A stretch of DNA of 64,000 nt from assembly GCA_019828595.1 (NCBI GenBank), contig JAHQRK010000014.1, positions 2,108,001 to 2,172,000 of the forward strand. Direction: 5' to 3'. This document shows, one piece after another, positions 50,042 to 59,006 of this stretch. The translations under genes and the position numbers were made by a program. This DNA is from Aphanomyces cochlioides (taxonomy: Eukaryota; Oomycota; Saprolegniomycetes; Saprolegniales; Verrucalvaceae). Under the pieces are notes generated by a model. It was given only the letters and a program-made list of their open reading frames with translations, searched no databases and was not told where the DNA came from. Position 1 is the first letter of the stretch, and each line of letters opens with the position of its first letter.

Positions 50042-50705
50042 AAGATGAATCGAGGCTCATTTTCAATTTGACTCATGCCGCAACACGTCCGACAGCGACG
50101 AGATGCTCGTCTCTCGCTGGCGTTTCTGCTCAATGACAACCACACACCCAAAGTATACTCTGGCATCTCACGACACAACCAACAGCTCCTCGTGCGAGTC
50201 GTCCAGCTGAGCGCGACGCCGTGCTTACCGACGCTCTATTCAGTCCCGTCGTGCCATCCATTTCCACTCGACATCCAAGGCACGACGATCAACGTTGGAG
50301 TGTACCGTGAAGCCTACCGACGACACAAACTCCACTACGACATTGTCCGACAACTAGACGCACTTGGCTTTGTCTGGGATCTCAAACAACACAAGTGGCA
50401 AGTCCACGTGACAGCTCTCCGTGTGTACAAGACCATCTACGGCGACGTCTTGGTGCCGCAAGCTTTTGTCGTGCCATCTTCCGTCGAATGGCCCACCGAG
50501 ACTTGGAAAGTGCCGCTTGGTCGCATTGTCGGCTCATGGAGACAGACGGAAGCGACCATGTCGACGGACAAACGCGCCGAGTTGGACAGAGTTGGGTTTG
50601 TGTGGTCGTTGGCCAAGACCAAGTTTTCATGGGAAGACAAGCTCTTGGCGTTGGAAACCTTTCATCGTTTGCATGGACATGTCCAAGTCGCTCCTGGCTT
50701 TGTCG
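50042..50705 (+). repeat. Right arm of 664 bp inverted duplication
   Basis: This matches 47731-48394 in inverted orientation. It covers the promoter-proximal 33 nt and the first 631 nt of the intact helicase-associated-repeat gene. Confidence 0.9.
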
Positions 50706-51298
50706 TGCCGGAATCCACCGAGTGGCCCAAGACGACGTGGTCCATGCCACTCAGTCAGACAGTGTACAACCTCCGCTTCAGCTCCGAGTCTCTGTCTGCT
50801 GACAAGAAGGCGGCGTTGGATGCTCTCGACTTTCCATGGGCCGGTCAACGACTCAAGAGCACGTGGTCCGACAAACTCACAGCTCTCCAGACGTTCAAGC
50901 AGATCCACGGCCACTTGCTCGTTCCACGGACATTCCACGTGCCATCCAACGACCCAGCATGGCCAGCGAATACTTGGGAGATCCATCTCGGAGTCCTCGT
51001 CAACAATCTACGGACGCGAGATCAACCAGAAGACCGTCGAGCGCAGTTGGATGCCTTGGGTTTTGTATGGGACACGATGGCATTCCACTGGCAGGTCAAT
51101 CTCCTGGCGCTGCGGACGCACAAGGAGAAGTTTGGCCATGTGCGCGTGCCTCAGTCGTTCCAAGTTCCAACGGAAGGAGGCTGGCCTGAAGAAACCCACG
51201 GGATCAAACTGGGCTGGGTCGCCACGACACTTCGACGGAATCGCGCCACGATGGCATCGTCGCGAGCGATTGAACTCGAACAACTTGGCTTTATGTAA
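50075..51298 (+). CDS. Helicase-associated-domain repeat protein, intact paralogue
   Basis: A single exon encodes 407 aa, with a leader (MPQHVRQRRDARLSLAF) and four full HA-type repeats of about 73-76 residues. The repeats are marked by HGH/FGH/YGD-x-x-VP, W-P, L-G-x-x-V and L-D-x-L-G-F-V-W. The leader aligns with that of the protein at 44144-45199 (HNQQLLVRVVQL versus ENQQLLLRIARL), so the two are paralogues. They differ in repeat number, four versus three. The last repeat ends QLGFM without the usual W. No catalytic domain is visible; a nucleic-acid or protein-binding scaffold is conceivable but unproven. The 5' half is duplicated in inverted orientation 1.6 kb upstream. Confidence 0.82.
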   Translation: MPQHVRQRRDARLSLAFLLNDNHTPKVYSGISRHNQQLLVRVVQLSATPCLPTLYSVPSCHPFPLDIQGTTINVGVYREAYRRHKLHYDIVRQLDALGFVWDLKQHKWQVHVTALRVYKTIYGDVLVPQAFVVPSSVEWPTETWKVPLGRIVGSWRQTEATMSTDKRAELDRVGFVWSLAKTKFSWEDKLLALETFHRLHGHVQVAPGFVVPESTEWPKTTWSMPLSQTVYNLRFSSESLSADKKAALDALDFPWAGQRLKSTWSDKLTALQTFKQIHGHLLVPRTFHVPSNDPAWPANTWEIHLGVLVNNLRTRDQPEDRRAQLDALGFVWDTMAFHWQVNLLALRTHKEKFGHVRVPQSFQVPTEGGWPEETHGIKLGWVATTLRRNRATMASSRAIELEQLGFM

Positions 51299-52452
51299 TC
51301 CAGAGATTCCATATGAACCGCGTCAGCTCCTGGCTTCCACTCCGTGTATTCCTCAGCAAATGCCATGCATCTGAATCAAAGTTTGTTGGACAAAGCCTCA
51401 GAACAACAGCACGCGGTGGTACCCAATTCGAAGTTGCAGCTTGTGACGAGTACGAGTTCCATTGATCTTGGAAAAGCATTACGTTGGGATGGGGATACGC
51501 CGATGGCGCTATGAATTCTTCGATGTTGAGCCGTGGAGAAGCATATCGAAGGGTGCCATCCCAGTGCAACAACAATGGCAGATTCGACTTTGAATGCCGA
51601 TTGCATGTTTACTCAACGCTGTCGTGCATGGCCGGGCGAGAAGCTCAATGGTCTTAGTGATGTCCATATGAGCCTTTCCCAGCGCACCAAACCGAGATCT
51701 CACCGACAGTACGCTCTGTTTTAGCCAGTGTAGCCTCTAGCTGCTGCAATGGCAGGCGTGCGGACTGTGTCCCAAGGTGGCCCGTCACTGGATTTTTCTT
51801 CTTGTGACGCGTTGGTACATACTTGAAGTACAACTACAGTCGAGCTACATACTGTACAGTAGTCCCCCAGTTTTCGCCTCATGAATTTTCAAAATTTATA
51901 TCAGGATATTATTATTCAAAACCAATTATGTTTCAAAAATGTATGCTATTAATATTAAATACTGTCAAAATAAATAAGTTATTAAAATAATATTGTACAG
52001 GATATTAATTTGTAGAGAGAAGCAAAAACTGGGGACAAATGTACTACGAAATCGAGACACGAGATTGAAATTCTGCCTTGGAAAACGAGGAAATCGTTCG
52101 CCTTGTGGTAGCGTCAAGTCGTTCGTATGCCCTTTCTGTTGGATTCAACGATCTGCAATGCCATGCAGTGCTCCAGCCGAGCTCCGAAATATGTCGACCA
52201 CAGCTTGAGACAACGTCAGATTCAAAGCAGTGAATGCACATTCCCAAGCAATGCTGGCGATTGAGTGCACTGCTTGGATGTACTCTTGGTTTGGCTGCGT
52301 TTGGCTCTATGGAGAAAGCAGTGGAAGTCAGACTTGTGTCCGGCGTGGTTGTCATGTGGCGAAGTTCGAAGCTCAACAACTCGACGACATCGAATTCATG
52401 ATCAAACCTGAAGCTTGGCTGACATTTTCAAATTGGATCGAGAGACGCCACG
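51299..52452. other. Intergenic region with one candidate MITE
   Basis: No supported gene. The central part (51860-52040) is strongly AT-rich and is described separately. The rest contains only short overlapping frames. Confidence 0.4.
51857..52041. mobile_element. Candidate pogo-type MITE, 185 bp
   Basis: The left end is CAGTAGTCCCCCAGTTTTCG. The right end read inward is CATTTGTCCCCAGTTTTTGC. They match as an imperfect inverted repeat of about 22 bp, and TA flanks both ends (51855-51856, 52042-52043). The interior is very AT-rich with no frame. Ends of the CAG..CTG kind flanked by TA fit pogo/Tigger-class elements. The terminal sequence is not the same as that of the autonomous element at 60746. 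Confidence 0.5.
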
Positions 52453-54135
52453 ATGGCCATTGTCGATGAACAGCCATATGAAATCGCTGAAAACTTCACC
52501 GCCGTCCCGGACTCTCCAGTCGTTGAATCGGTGGTGGAAGCCAAGCCTCGTCGGATCACGCGTTTCCGCCTCGCTGTCGCCATCGCTGCTGTCTGTGGCC
52601 TTGTTTGCGTGGTGGTTGGAGCTGTCTTTATCACGAAGAAGCACGAAAAAGTCGACACGAAGAGCATTGTGAACAATATCCAACAAACCCCAGGCCTCAA
52701 AGTCACCGTCAAGGCATTGCGGTCGTCCATGGCTATCAATGGCAAGAACGAAGCGACGGTCTTCATTGTCCCTCATACCAGCGAGAATGCCTCGTCGAGC
52801 CTCGCGTTTGATGCGATTCTGACCCAAGAAGGCGACAGCACCACGGACACCTACGTTCTGCTTGACAACCGCGGCTACTGGTCTATCTCGTCGGGGGGAA
52901 ACCACACCAGCGTGGGCTGTTTGGACGCCTCGCAAGTCCCTCCCGTGCATCTCATGCAATCAAGCTTGGAAACTTCTCGGGAGGTGGACAGCGTCCTTGT
53001 CAATGGAACTGCTGTCCCCATGAACTGCGAAACGGGCCAGCTCTTGGAACTGCAGTTCGCTGGAGAAACTTTTGTCTTTTGCAACTCGAACGCCAACCAA
53101 CTGAGCCATGCCAAGGGCACCGACCTTGAGATCACAGTCGAGTACTTGAACGACCCAACGCTAGTTCCTGATATCACTGCTCCAGAAGTTTCGACGGAAT
53201 GCGCTTATATCGACACCACCCTCCCGACCACTGCAAGACGGCTCACAGCCGCCAGCGCGTCTGCAAGCACTGCTGCCACGCTCTCTAGCTCATCTTGTGG
53301 CTGCCAAGGCAAAGTAAAGCCTTGCTTGTTTGTCCACGGCGTGGGAGTCAAAGCCAGCAGCGCATTGACCACCACTTACTCGGACTACTGGGGCAGCATC
53401 GAGAAGAACGCTCCTTGCTGCTCGACGACGCAATTTGCTCACTTCGATACGGTCAGTCGCGGCTGGGAAGACGCCAGTCTCCAGCAAGAGTTTTGCAATG
53501 CTGCACTCCAAGCCGCAGCCAACAACCAAGGCAATACAGTCGGTGATCTTATCCTCGTGACGCACTCGATGGCCAACATGTTTGCATCCTCGGCTGTAGC
53601 CAACAACAAATGCCAATTCTCCAGCGGTGTGTCTTGGGTCTCCCTCTCTGGCCCTATGCAAGGAAGCAAGAGCGCCAACTTGCTCGTTGAAAAGTGCAAT
53701 TCTGGAACTTGGAGCGACCTCGCCCTCAAGGGCATCCTGGACATCGTTGGCTATTGCCCGCCTCAACCAGCTTACTTGTCTCTCCTCCATGAATCGACGG
53801 TGGATTCCAACACTCAAAGTCAATTCGCGTCCATCCAAAGCACTCGCGCCCAGCATGTAACAAAGCTCGTCTGTGGTACAAGTCCTATAGGCTTGATCAC
53901 CGCCGACTCGGCGTTGGAAGTCGTGAGCCAACTATCCCATCATGACTCGGCGAACGACGGCGTTGTTGACATCAATAGCTGCCAAGCTGGCTACGGCACC
54001 TCTGGATTCGGCACAAGCTATTCCAACTCCAACTACCATGCGTCGCTCAACCACTTGGACACTTCATTCCGCAACGGAGATGGCTGGTGGGGAAATGACC
54101 GCAAGCCCGTCAAGTGGTTTGAATGTGCTCTTTGA
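52453..54135 (+). CDS. Type II membrane protein with alpha/beta-hydrolase-like lumenal domain
   Basis: A single exon encodes 560 aa. An acidic cytoplasmic tail (about 36 residues, ending KPRRITR) precedes one hydrophobic segment at about 37-61, so the bulk lies outside or in the lumen. Residues 62-285 form a region without known motifs but with potential N-glycosylation sites (for example NHTS). A Ser/Ala/Thr-rich linker follows, then a domain from about 290. That domain has CLFVHGVG (oxyanion-type His-Gly near 295), a nucleophile-elbow-like VTHSMAN (Ser 372) and a C-terminal NHLD (His 534). This resembles serine hydrolases such as lipases, though the elbow is T-H-S-M-A rather than the standard G-x-S-x-G. 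Many cysteines suggest disulfides. The substrate is unknown. Confidence 0.72.
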   Translation: MAIVDEQPYEIAENFTAVPDSPVVESVVEAKPRRITRFRLAVAIAAVCGLVCVVVGAVFITKKHEKVDTKSIVNNIQQTPGLKVTVKALRSSMAINGKNEATVFIVPHTSENASSSLAFDAILTQEGDSTTDTYVLLDNRGYWSISSGGNHTSVGCLDASQVPPVHLMQSSLETSREVDSVLVNGTAVPMNCETGQLLELQFAGETFVFCNSNANQLSHAKGTDLEITVEYLNDPTLVPDITAPEVSTECAYIDTTLPTTARRLTAASASASTAATLSSSSCGCQGKVKPCLFVHGVGVKASSALTTTYSDYWGSIEKNAPCCSTTQFAHFDTVSRGWEDASLQQEFCNAALQAAANNQGNTVGDLILVTHSMANMFASSAVANNKCQFSSGVSWVSLSGPMQGSKSANLLVEKCNSGTWSDLALKGILDIVGYCPPQPAYLSLLHESTVDSNTQSQFASIQSTRAQHVTKLVCGTSPIGLITADSALEVVSQLSHHDSANDGVVDINSCQAGYGTSGFGTSYSNSNYHASLNHLDTSFRNGDGWWGNDRKPVKWFECAL

Positions 54136-54775
54136 GATTTTCCCATCGTTAATCTTAGAAACATGAGTTGATTTTGTTGTTTGCCTTTTTTGGTCTCTAC
54201 TTTCATGGAGAGGAAGGCTATTGAAACGATCAACGGTCATGGAAGCAGGCAAGTTGGCCATGCTGCAGACTCATTGGCCTCAAGGATGGAGGTTTCGTAG
54301 GCCATCAACTTTGCCAAAACAACGCACAAATTATGGCACAAATATATATCCCAGCGGAGGGTGTCGTGGTAGCGTGGCGTAGCTATAGCCAAGGGTGGCT
54401 GGTTGTCAAGATTGCGACAGAGTCCATGTTTCGTGCCACACTTGGTGGGCCAGGCCACAACTTTGGATATCTACAAGTCTAATGTTATACGTATAAGATG
54501 GCCAGGACGCAGTTATCATGACGAAGTATTCTCCAAGGCAAATGAGGCTGCTGCATTCGTTTGAAAAGTGTCCAAGCATGAAACAACCCAGCGATTCTCC
54601 TCATCGCTGCATCCATGTCCTGACTTTGCACTTGTCAAGAAAGAGCACGAATCTAGCAGCGTAAGCAGTCGAAGTCTCCACTTTCTTCAGCTCTGACGCT
54701 CCCGACCGAGAAAACAAAGACGGCGATTCACAAGAACCTGTCCATTATAGTCTTAGAAATGGAAAAACGATACGA
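54136..54775. other. Intergenic region
   Basis: It lies between two convergent genes. I see no gene, repeat or structured element in it. Confidence 0.45.
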
Positions 54776-55888
54776 CTACGCCTTGGGGTGGACGCCATAG
54801 ACGCCAGGGCTGGGTGGGCCTTGGACTTCACCAAAGTAGAGCGCAAACGTGAAGCGCAAGCGTTCAATGTTGGCACGATCATTCATGAACTTGGCAAACT
54901 CGGCCGTGTTGGCGTTGGCATATTCCCATGCAAACTTGTAACCAGCCTGTGGGGGAATATCCGTGCGCACAGAAGTGGAGCCAAGGGTGGTTTGGTAGTC
55001 CTTTGAGACGATCCAGTTCAAGAAGAGCTTGGCGGCGGCGGGGTGAGGAGCCTTCTTGAAGATGGCAATGCGTTGGCCCCAAGTGAGGTATGGAATGTCC
55101 TTGGTAATAAAGTTGAGCTTGTTCCAGCTTTGTGGGACGATGGAGCCATAGACGGACAAGGCAATGCTCTTGTTACCGGCAGAGACAGCATCACTAGCCG
55201 TGTAGCCGCCGCGCTAGAAGAGGACATTCTGTTGAGCAAACTTGGCGACCCAGTCCCAGCCGTACTTTTCAACGTACTTGGAGTAGACAAAGAGGACAGC
55301 GTCGTCGTCGTGGGGGTATGGCGACGCGATGCGGTTCTTGTAGATGGGATCGACCAAGTCGGCGGGCGACGTGGGGAATTTCACCTTGGAGGCGTTCAAC
55401 TGAGCAGGATCATAGAACATGCTAAACGTCACCGTCGAGAGCGACATCCAAGCACCAGTGCTCGACTTGAAGGGGGCGTAGATTTGGGAGAAACCGGCAG
55501 GCTTGTAGGCCAGGAGCTTGCCTTCGCTTTCCCAGCGGGGAAAGTCTTCCAAAGTTTGAAGGGAAGCAACATCGGCTTCGAGGGAATTGGTCGCGAGTTG
55601 GTTGTCAATGCGGACGTCGTGGAACTTGCTGTAGTCGGTGATGATGGTCAAGTTGATCTTGGGGAAAGCCTTTGTGAAGGCGTCATAAGTTCCCGACGAT
55701 TGGGACGCAATATCTCCCCCAGCGTAGTAGACGAGCTTTCCCCCTTCAGCCACAGCGGCCGCATAGAGTTCAGCAAGCGAGCGGGTTTCTTCGCCGTTGT
55801 AGGCAGCATTCTCCTCGTTGGAATCTGCGGCGATGGGGTTGGCCAAGGCAAGAATGGCCGTGAAAAGCAAAGTCGATAGAACCTTCAT
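54776..55888 (-). pseudogene. Secreted solute-binding-like protein, copy 1, with in-frame TAG
   Basis: It is a homologue of the two intact neighbours (57290-58402 and 59007-60119), over its full length of 371 codons. A TAG at codon 225 (55214-55216), where the paralogues have Lys (QFKRG), ends the frame after 224 residues. The same frame then continues to the normal C terminus without other lesions. It has a signal peptide (MKVLSTLLFTAILALANPIA), and the family features described for copy 2 are retained on both sides of the stop. Either this is a young pseudogene, or the stop is an allele or sequence error. It is divergent from the others in sequence (ASQSSGTY versus AQQTSTH), so it is not a very recent duplicate. 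Its promoter faces that of copy 2. Confidence 0.82.
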
Positions 55889-57156
55889 GGGGATGATCCA
55901 AGTTGTTGTTGGTGAAATCCAAAATGAACTTTGGTTCTCGAGCCGTGTGGTCTTGGATGAGTATCAGCTGGACCATGGGCAGACCAACACATGGCCTGCA
56001 CGCACCCATGAGGTTCATCCACGTTGTCCAGCTCACTTGGTCGCGCCACGTCAAGGGGGACTGTTTTGCATGTTGACCTCGGATGGATTGATTACTTCTC
56101 ATATGTTGCATCCTGCGCTGGAGGAACACATCCTCGAGATGACTACAGCCCAGAGTTGTCCTGGGACTTGATTACTATTGCCAACTTGGCCTTGGTGAGG
56201 GGCTAAATCCCCTCGACAGGATTTCTAGCGAAAACGTTCGTTGGATAGAGCAATCGATGCAGATATGACGAGCAGCGCACCACGTTGAATCCACCACACA
56301 TGCGTGCTCTGTGGCTGCTAGTACACTGTAGACGTATACCAAGGCGTCATTGAGCATTGACATGCAGCCCAAAGTCTGTAAACAAGTTTTGCGATGCATG
56401 CCAGCGCTCGATGATGTTGTGGCATGCATTTATCTAGCTTTCTCACTAGAAATGCTGTAAGCCAACAAATTCTGTTGTGTTGAGCAGGCGGCGATAAGTG
56501 AACACAACATGCTCGCTTCAAGACGTGACGAAGTTCCTAGTAGACGTTGTTAGCTCAACTGTACATTTATCCAAGCTAATCGTGACAATCACCCATGACT
56601 CAAGGGTGCAGGTCACAGGTTTTTTATTGGTTTTTCTACTGGTTTTATTCAGACTTTAGGTTTTTCTCATTCTAGCAGCAAGTCCGAAGCTTTAAACAGC
56701 ACGGACGACGTCACGACGACATCCGCCCAGACCATTGCGCTCACCGCAGCAAAGCGGGAGGTCGAGTGAAAATTTTTCTGCAGGCGAATGACTCGGAGGA
56801 GGGAGCCCCCAAAGAGGAGTTTATATTTTCTCTCATCGGGAATGACAAAGTATGACACTCGAACTCTTCCTGGTCATGGAGATATTCTCATTTCTATAAA
56901 ATGTTACTTGATGTGACCTGCTTTGGACACTTGGGTCGATTTCTCCTGACTGTGAGTGGATTTAGCGCCCCTCGCTATCCGCCAACTTGGCCACATCGCA
57001 TGCAGCATGCGATGCGATTGGAGTCAACCACTCGCAACTACTGTAAGTGTCCATACTGCCTTCCTGGCTCCAAGTCACCGAGGGCAGAGTAATCCAGCTA
57101 TGGGACAACTATGTACTGTATGTAGTACATCGCCATTTACCTTTTGGGTGCGAACT
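55889..57156. other. Divergent intergenic region between solute-binding genes
   Basis: It holds the promoters of copy 1 (minus) and copy 2 (plus). No supported gene is seen. Just before each start codon of the family there is a related TTCATTTTGGA / CACATTTTGGAATTTGCC block, likely a shared promoter or leader element. Confidence 0.4.
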
Positions 57157-57202
57157 CTCGGAAGTTTAATCTCGGAAGTTTGATCTCGGAAGTTTAATCT
57201 CG
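57157..57202 (+). repeat. 14 bp tandem repeat, 3.3 units, upstream of copy 2
   Basis: The unit CTCGGAAGTTTAAT occurs three times (one with a G for A) plus CTCG, ending 88 nt before the ATG at 57290. It is not present before copies 1 and 3. It may be a regulatory repeat or a simple duplication. Confidence 0.8.
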
Positions 57203-57289
57203 TATGCAACGACGAGAGATGACAACAACAAAGAGATCAAAGCAGGACGACGGACTCGAATCACATTTTGGAATTTGCCTCACATCGCA

Positions 57290-58402
57290 ATGAAAATCCT
57301 CTCCAGTTTTCTCCTCACGGCCGTCCTTGTCTTGGTGAGCCCTGTCGCAGCCTCCTCGAACGAAGAAAAAGCGTCCAACAATGGCGAAGAAACCCGTTCG
57401 CTTGACGAACTCTACGCCGCCGCCGTGGCTGAAGGGGGAAGCCTCGTCTACTACGCTGGGGGAGACGTCGCCGCGCAGCAAACCTCCACCCATGACGACT
57501 TTGCCAAAGCGTTCCCCAAGATCAACTTTACTATCATCACCGACTATAGCAAGTTCCACGACGTCCGCATTGACAACCAACTCGCCACCAATTCCCTCGA
57601 CGTCGATGTTGCATCGCTTCAGACTTTGCAAAACTTCCCCCGCTGGGAGAAGGAAGGCAAGCTCCTGGCTTATAAGCCTCCTGGTTTCTCCAAAATCTAC
57701 GCCCCATTCAAGTCGAGCACTGGTGCTTGGATGTCGCTCTCGACGGTGACGTTTAGCATGTTCTATGATCCTGCTCAGTTGAACGCCTCCAAGGTGAAAT
57801 TCCCCACGTCGCCCGCCGACTTGGTCGATCCCATCTACAAGAACCGCATCGCGTCGCCATACCCGCACGACGACGACGCTGTCCTCTTTGTCTACTCCAA
57901 GTATGTTGAAAAGTACGGCTGGGACTGGGTCGCCAAGTTTGCGCAACAGAACGTTCAATTCAAACGCGGTACCAACACGCCTGGTGAAGCCATCGCCGCT
58001 GGCAAAAAGAGTATTGGTGTGGCTGCCTGGGGAGAAATCATCCCAGACAGCTCATACAAACTGACGTTCTTGACCAAGGACATTCCATACCTCACATGGG
58101 GCCAACGCGTCGCCATCTTCAAGAAGGCTCGTCATCCAGCGGCCGCCAAGCTATTCATCAGCTGGTTGATCTCAAAAGAGCGTCAAACTAGTCTCGGCTA
58201 CACCTCCGTGCGCACGGATATTCCTCCTCCTGCTGGCTACAAGTTTGCGTGGGAAGTCCCAAATGCCAACACCCTTGAATTTGCCAAATTCATGGAAGAC
58301 CGTGCCAACATTGAACGCTTGCGCTTCACGTTTGGTCTCTACTTTGGCGAAGTCCAAGGCCCACCCAGCCCTGGCGTCTATGGCGTCCACCCCAAGGCTT
58401 AA
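57290..58402 (+). CDS. Secreted bacterial-type solute-binding protein (family 1), copy 2
   Basis: This intact 370 aa protein begins with a signal peptide (MKILSSFLLTAVLVLVSPVAAS). The mature part follows the plan of extracellular solute-binding proteins of the iron/putrescine type. It has ELYAAAVAEGG and LVYYAGG near the N terminus, FPKINFTIITDYS, a hinge region with FYDPAQLNA, and GEAIAAGKKSIGV. The C-terminal lobe has PYLTWGQRVAIFKKARHPAAAKLF, as in bacterial ABC-importer binding proteins. In bacteria these deliver Fe3+ or polyamines to a membrane importer; here no permease or ATPase is nearby. A secreted scavenging or host-interaction role is inferred. The ATG at 57290 is chosen over any upstream non-ATG frame because it directly starts the signal peptide. 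Bacterial origin by transfer is plausible. Confidence 0.83.
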   Translation: MKILSSFLLTAVLVLVSPVAASSNEEKASNNGEETRSLDELYAAAVAEGGSLVYYAGGDVAAQQTSTHDDFAKAFPKINFTIITDYSKFHDVRIDNQLATNSLDVDVASLQTLQNFPRWEKEGKLLAYKPPGFSKIYAPFKSSTGAWMSLSTVTFSMFYDPAQLNASKVKFPTSPADLVDPIYKNRIASPYPHDDDAVLFVYSKYVEKYGWDWVAKFAQQNVQFKRGTNTPGEAIAAGKKSIGVAAWGEIIPDSSYKLTFLTKDIPYLTWGQRVAIFKKARHPAAAKLFISWLISKERQTSLGYTSVRTDIPPPAGYKFAWEVPNANTLEFAKFMEDRANIERLRFTFGLYFGEVQGPPSPGVYGVHPKA

Positions 58403-59006
58403 ATGTTTAAAGCTCGTTTTACTGAGAGAAAGAGATTCGCTTCTTTTAATCAACTCAATAGTCCATCCTCTTCGTATTCAATTTGAGATTTCCCACTCTC
58501 TATGTCTTCTTTCACATCGCAGTGTGTGCTTGTATCAAGTCCTTGGCGAGACAGTCTTGGGTGCATCCATGTCGACAATCCACATTCTTGATGACTACAG
58601 TCATGTTGAGCTAACGTCATTCCACATGGAGGACTTGGTACGATCCACACAACCCTCCACCTTCACAAGCTTTCCAGGCTAGAATGGAAGGACTACCTAG
58701 CTTAGATGTACGTCGTTTGTAGAGCAGGAGCTACTACCACTCAGAAGCAACTCGTATCAAGTTTGCAAGGATCTTCGGTCCTATGGAGGAAGTGTCGTCA
58801 GGCTGCTCATGTTATGACTGCCTATTCGGTCATGACTGAATAGGCTTGTAACCCTTTCGGATTGTCAACATGGATGCACCCAAGACAGCGTCAAGGACAT
58901 CCAAACGACCTGATCTTGATACAAGTACATACTGCGATGTGAGTCGCGAAGCCGATAAACACAAAAAGAAGACACCGAAAGTGGAAACGGAGCTTACTTT
59001 AAACAT
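58403..59006. other. Convergent intergenic region with inverted repeat
   Basis: The 3' flanks of copies 2 and 3 resemble each other in inverted orientation. Block 58513-58581 (CACATCGCAGTGTGTGCTTG, then CTTGGGTGCATCCATGTCGA) pairs with 58862-58945, with a 20-odd nt length difference. A 26 nt imperfect palindrome (GCCTATTC..GAATAGGC) lies at 58820-58845. No gene is seen. Confidence 0.7.

Noticed and set aside
50421..51374. 317-codon plus-strand frame, Arg/Ser-rich
   Set aside because: It is an alternative frame within the helicase-associated-repeat gene. The repeats are in the other frame, and the composition is that of a shadow.
55043..55879. 278-codon plus-strand frame, Gly/Val-rich
   Set aside because: It is antisense to solute-binding copy 1. 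Similar antisense frames occur opposite copies 2 and 3, as expected from the codon bias.
58820..58845. Palindrome as the centre of the solute-binding gene inversion
   Set aside because: The symmetry centre of the duplicated arms lies near 58710, not at this palindrome.
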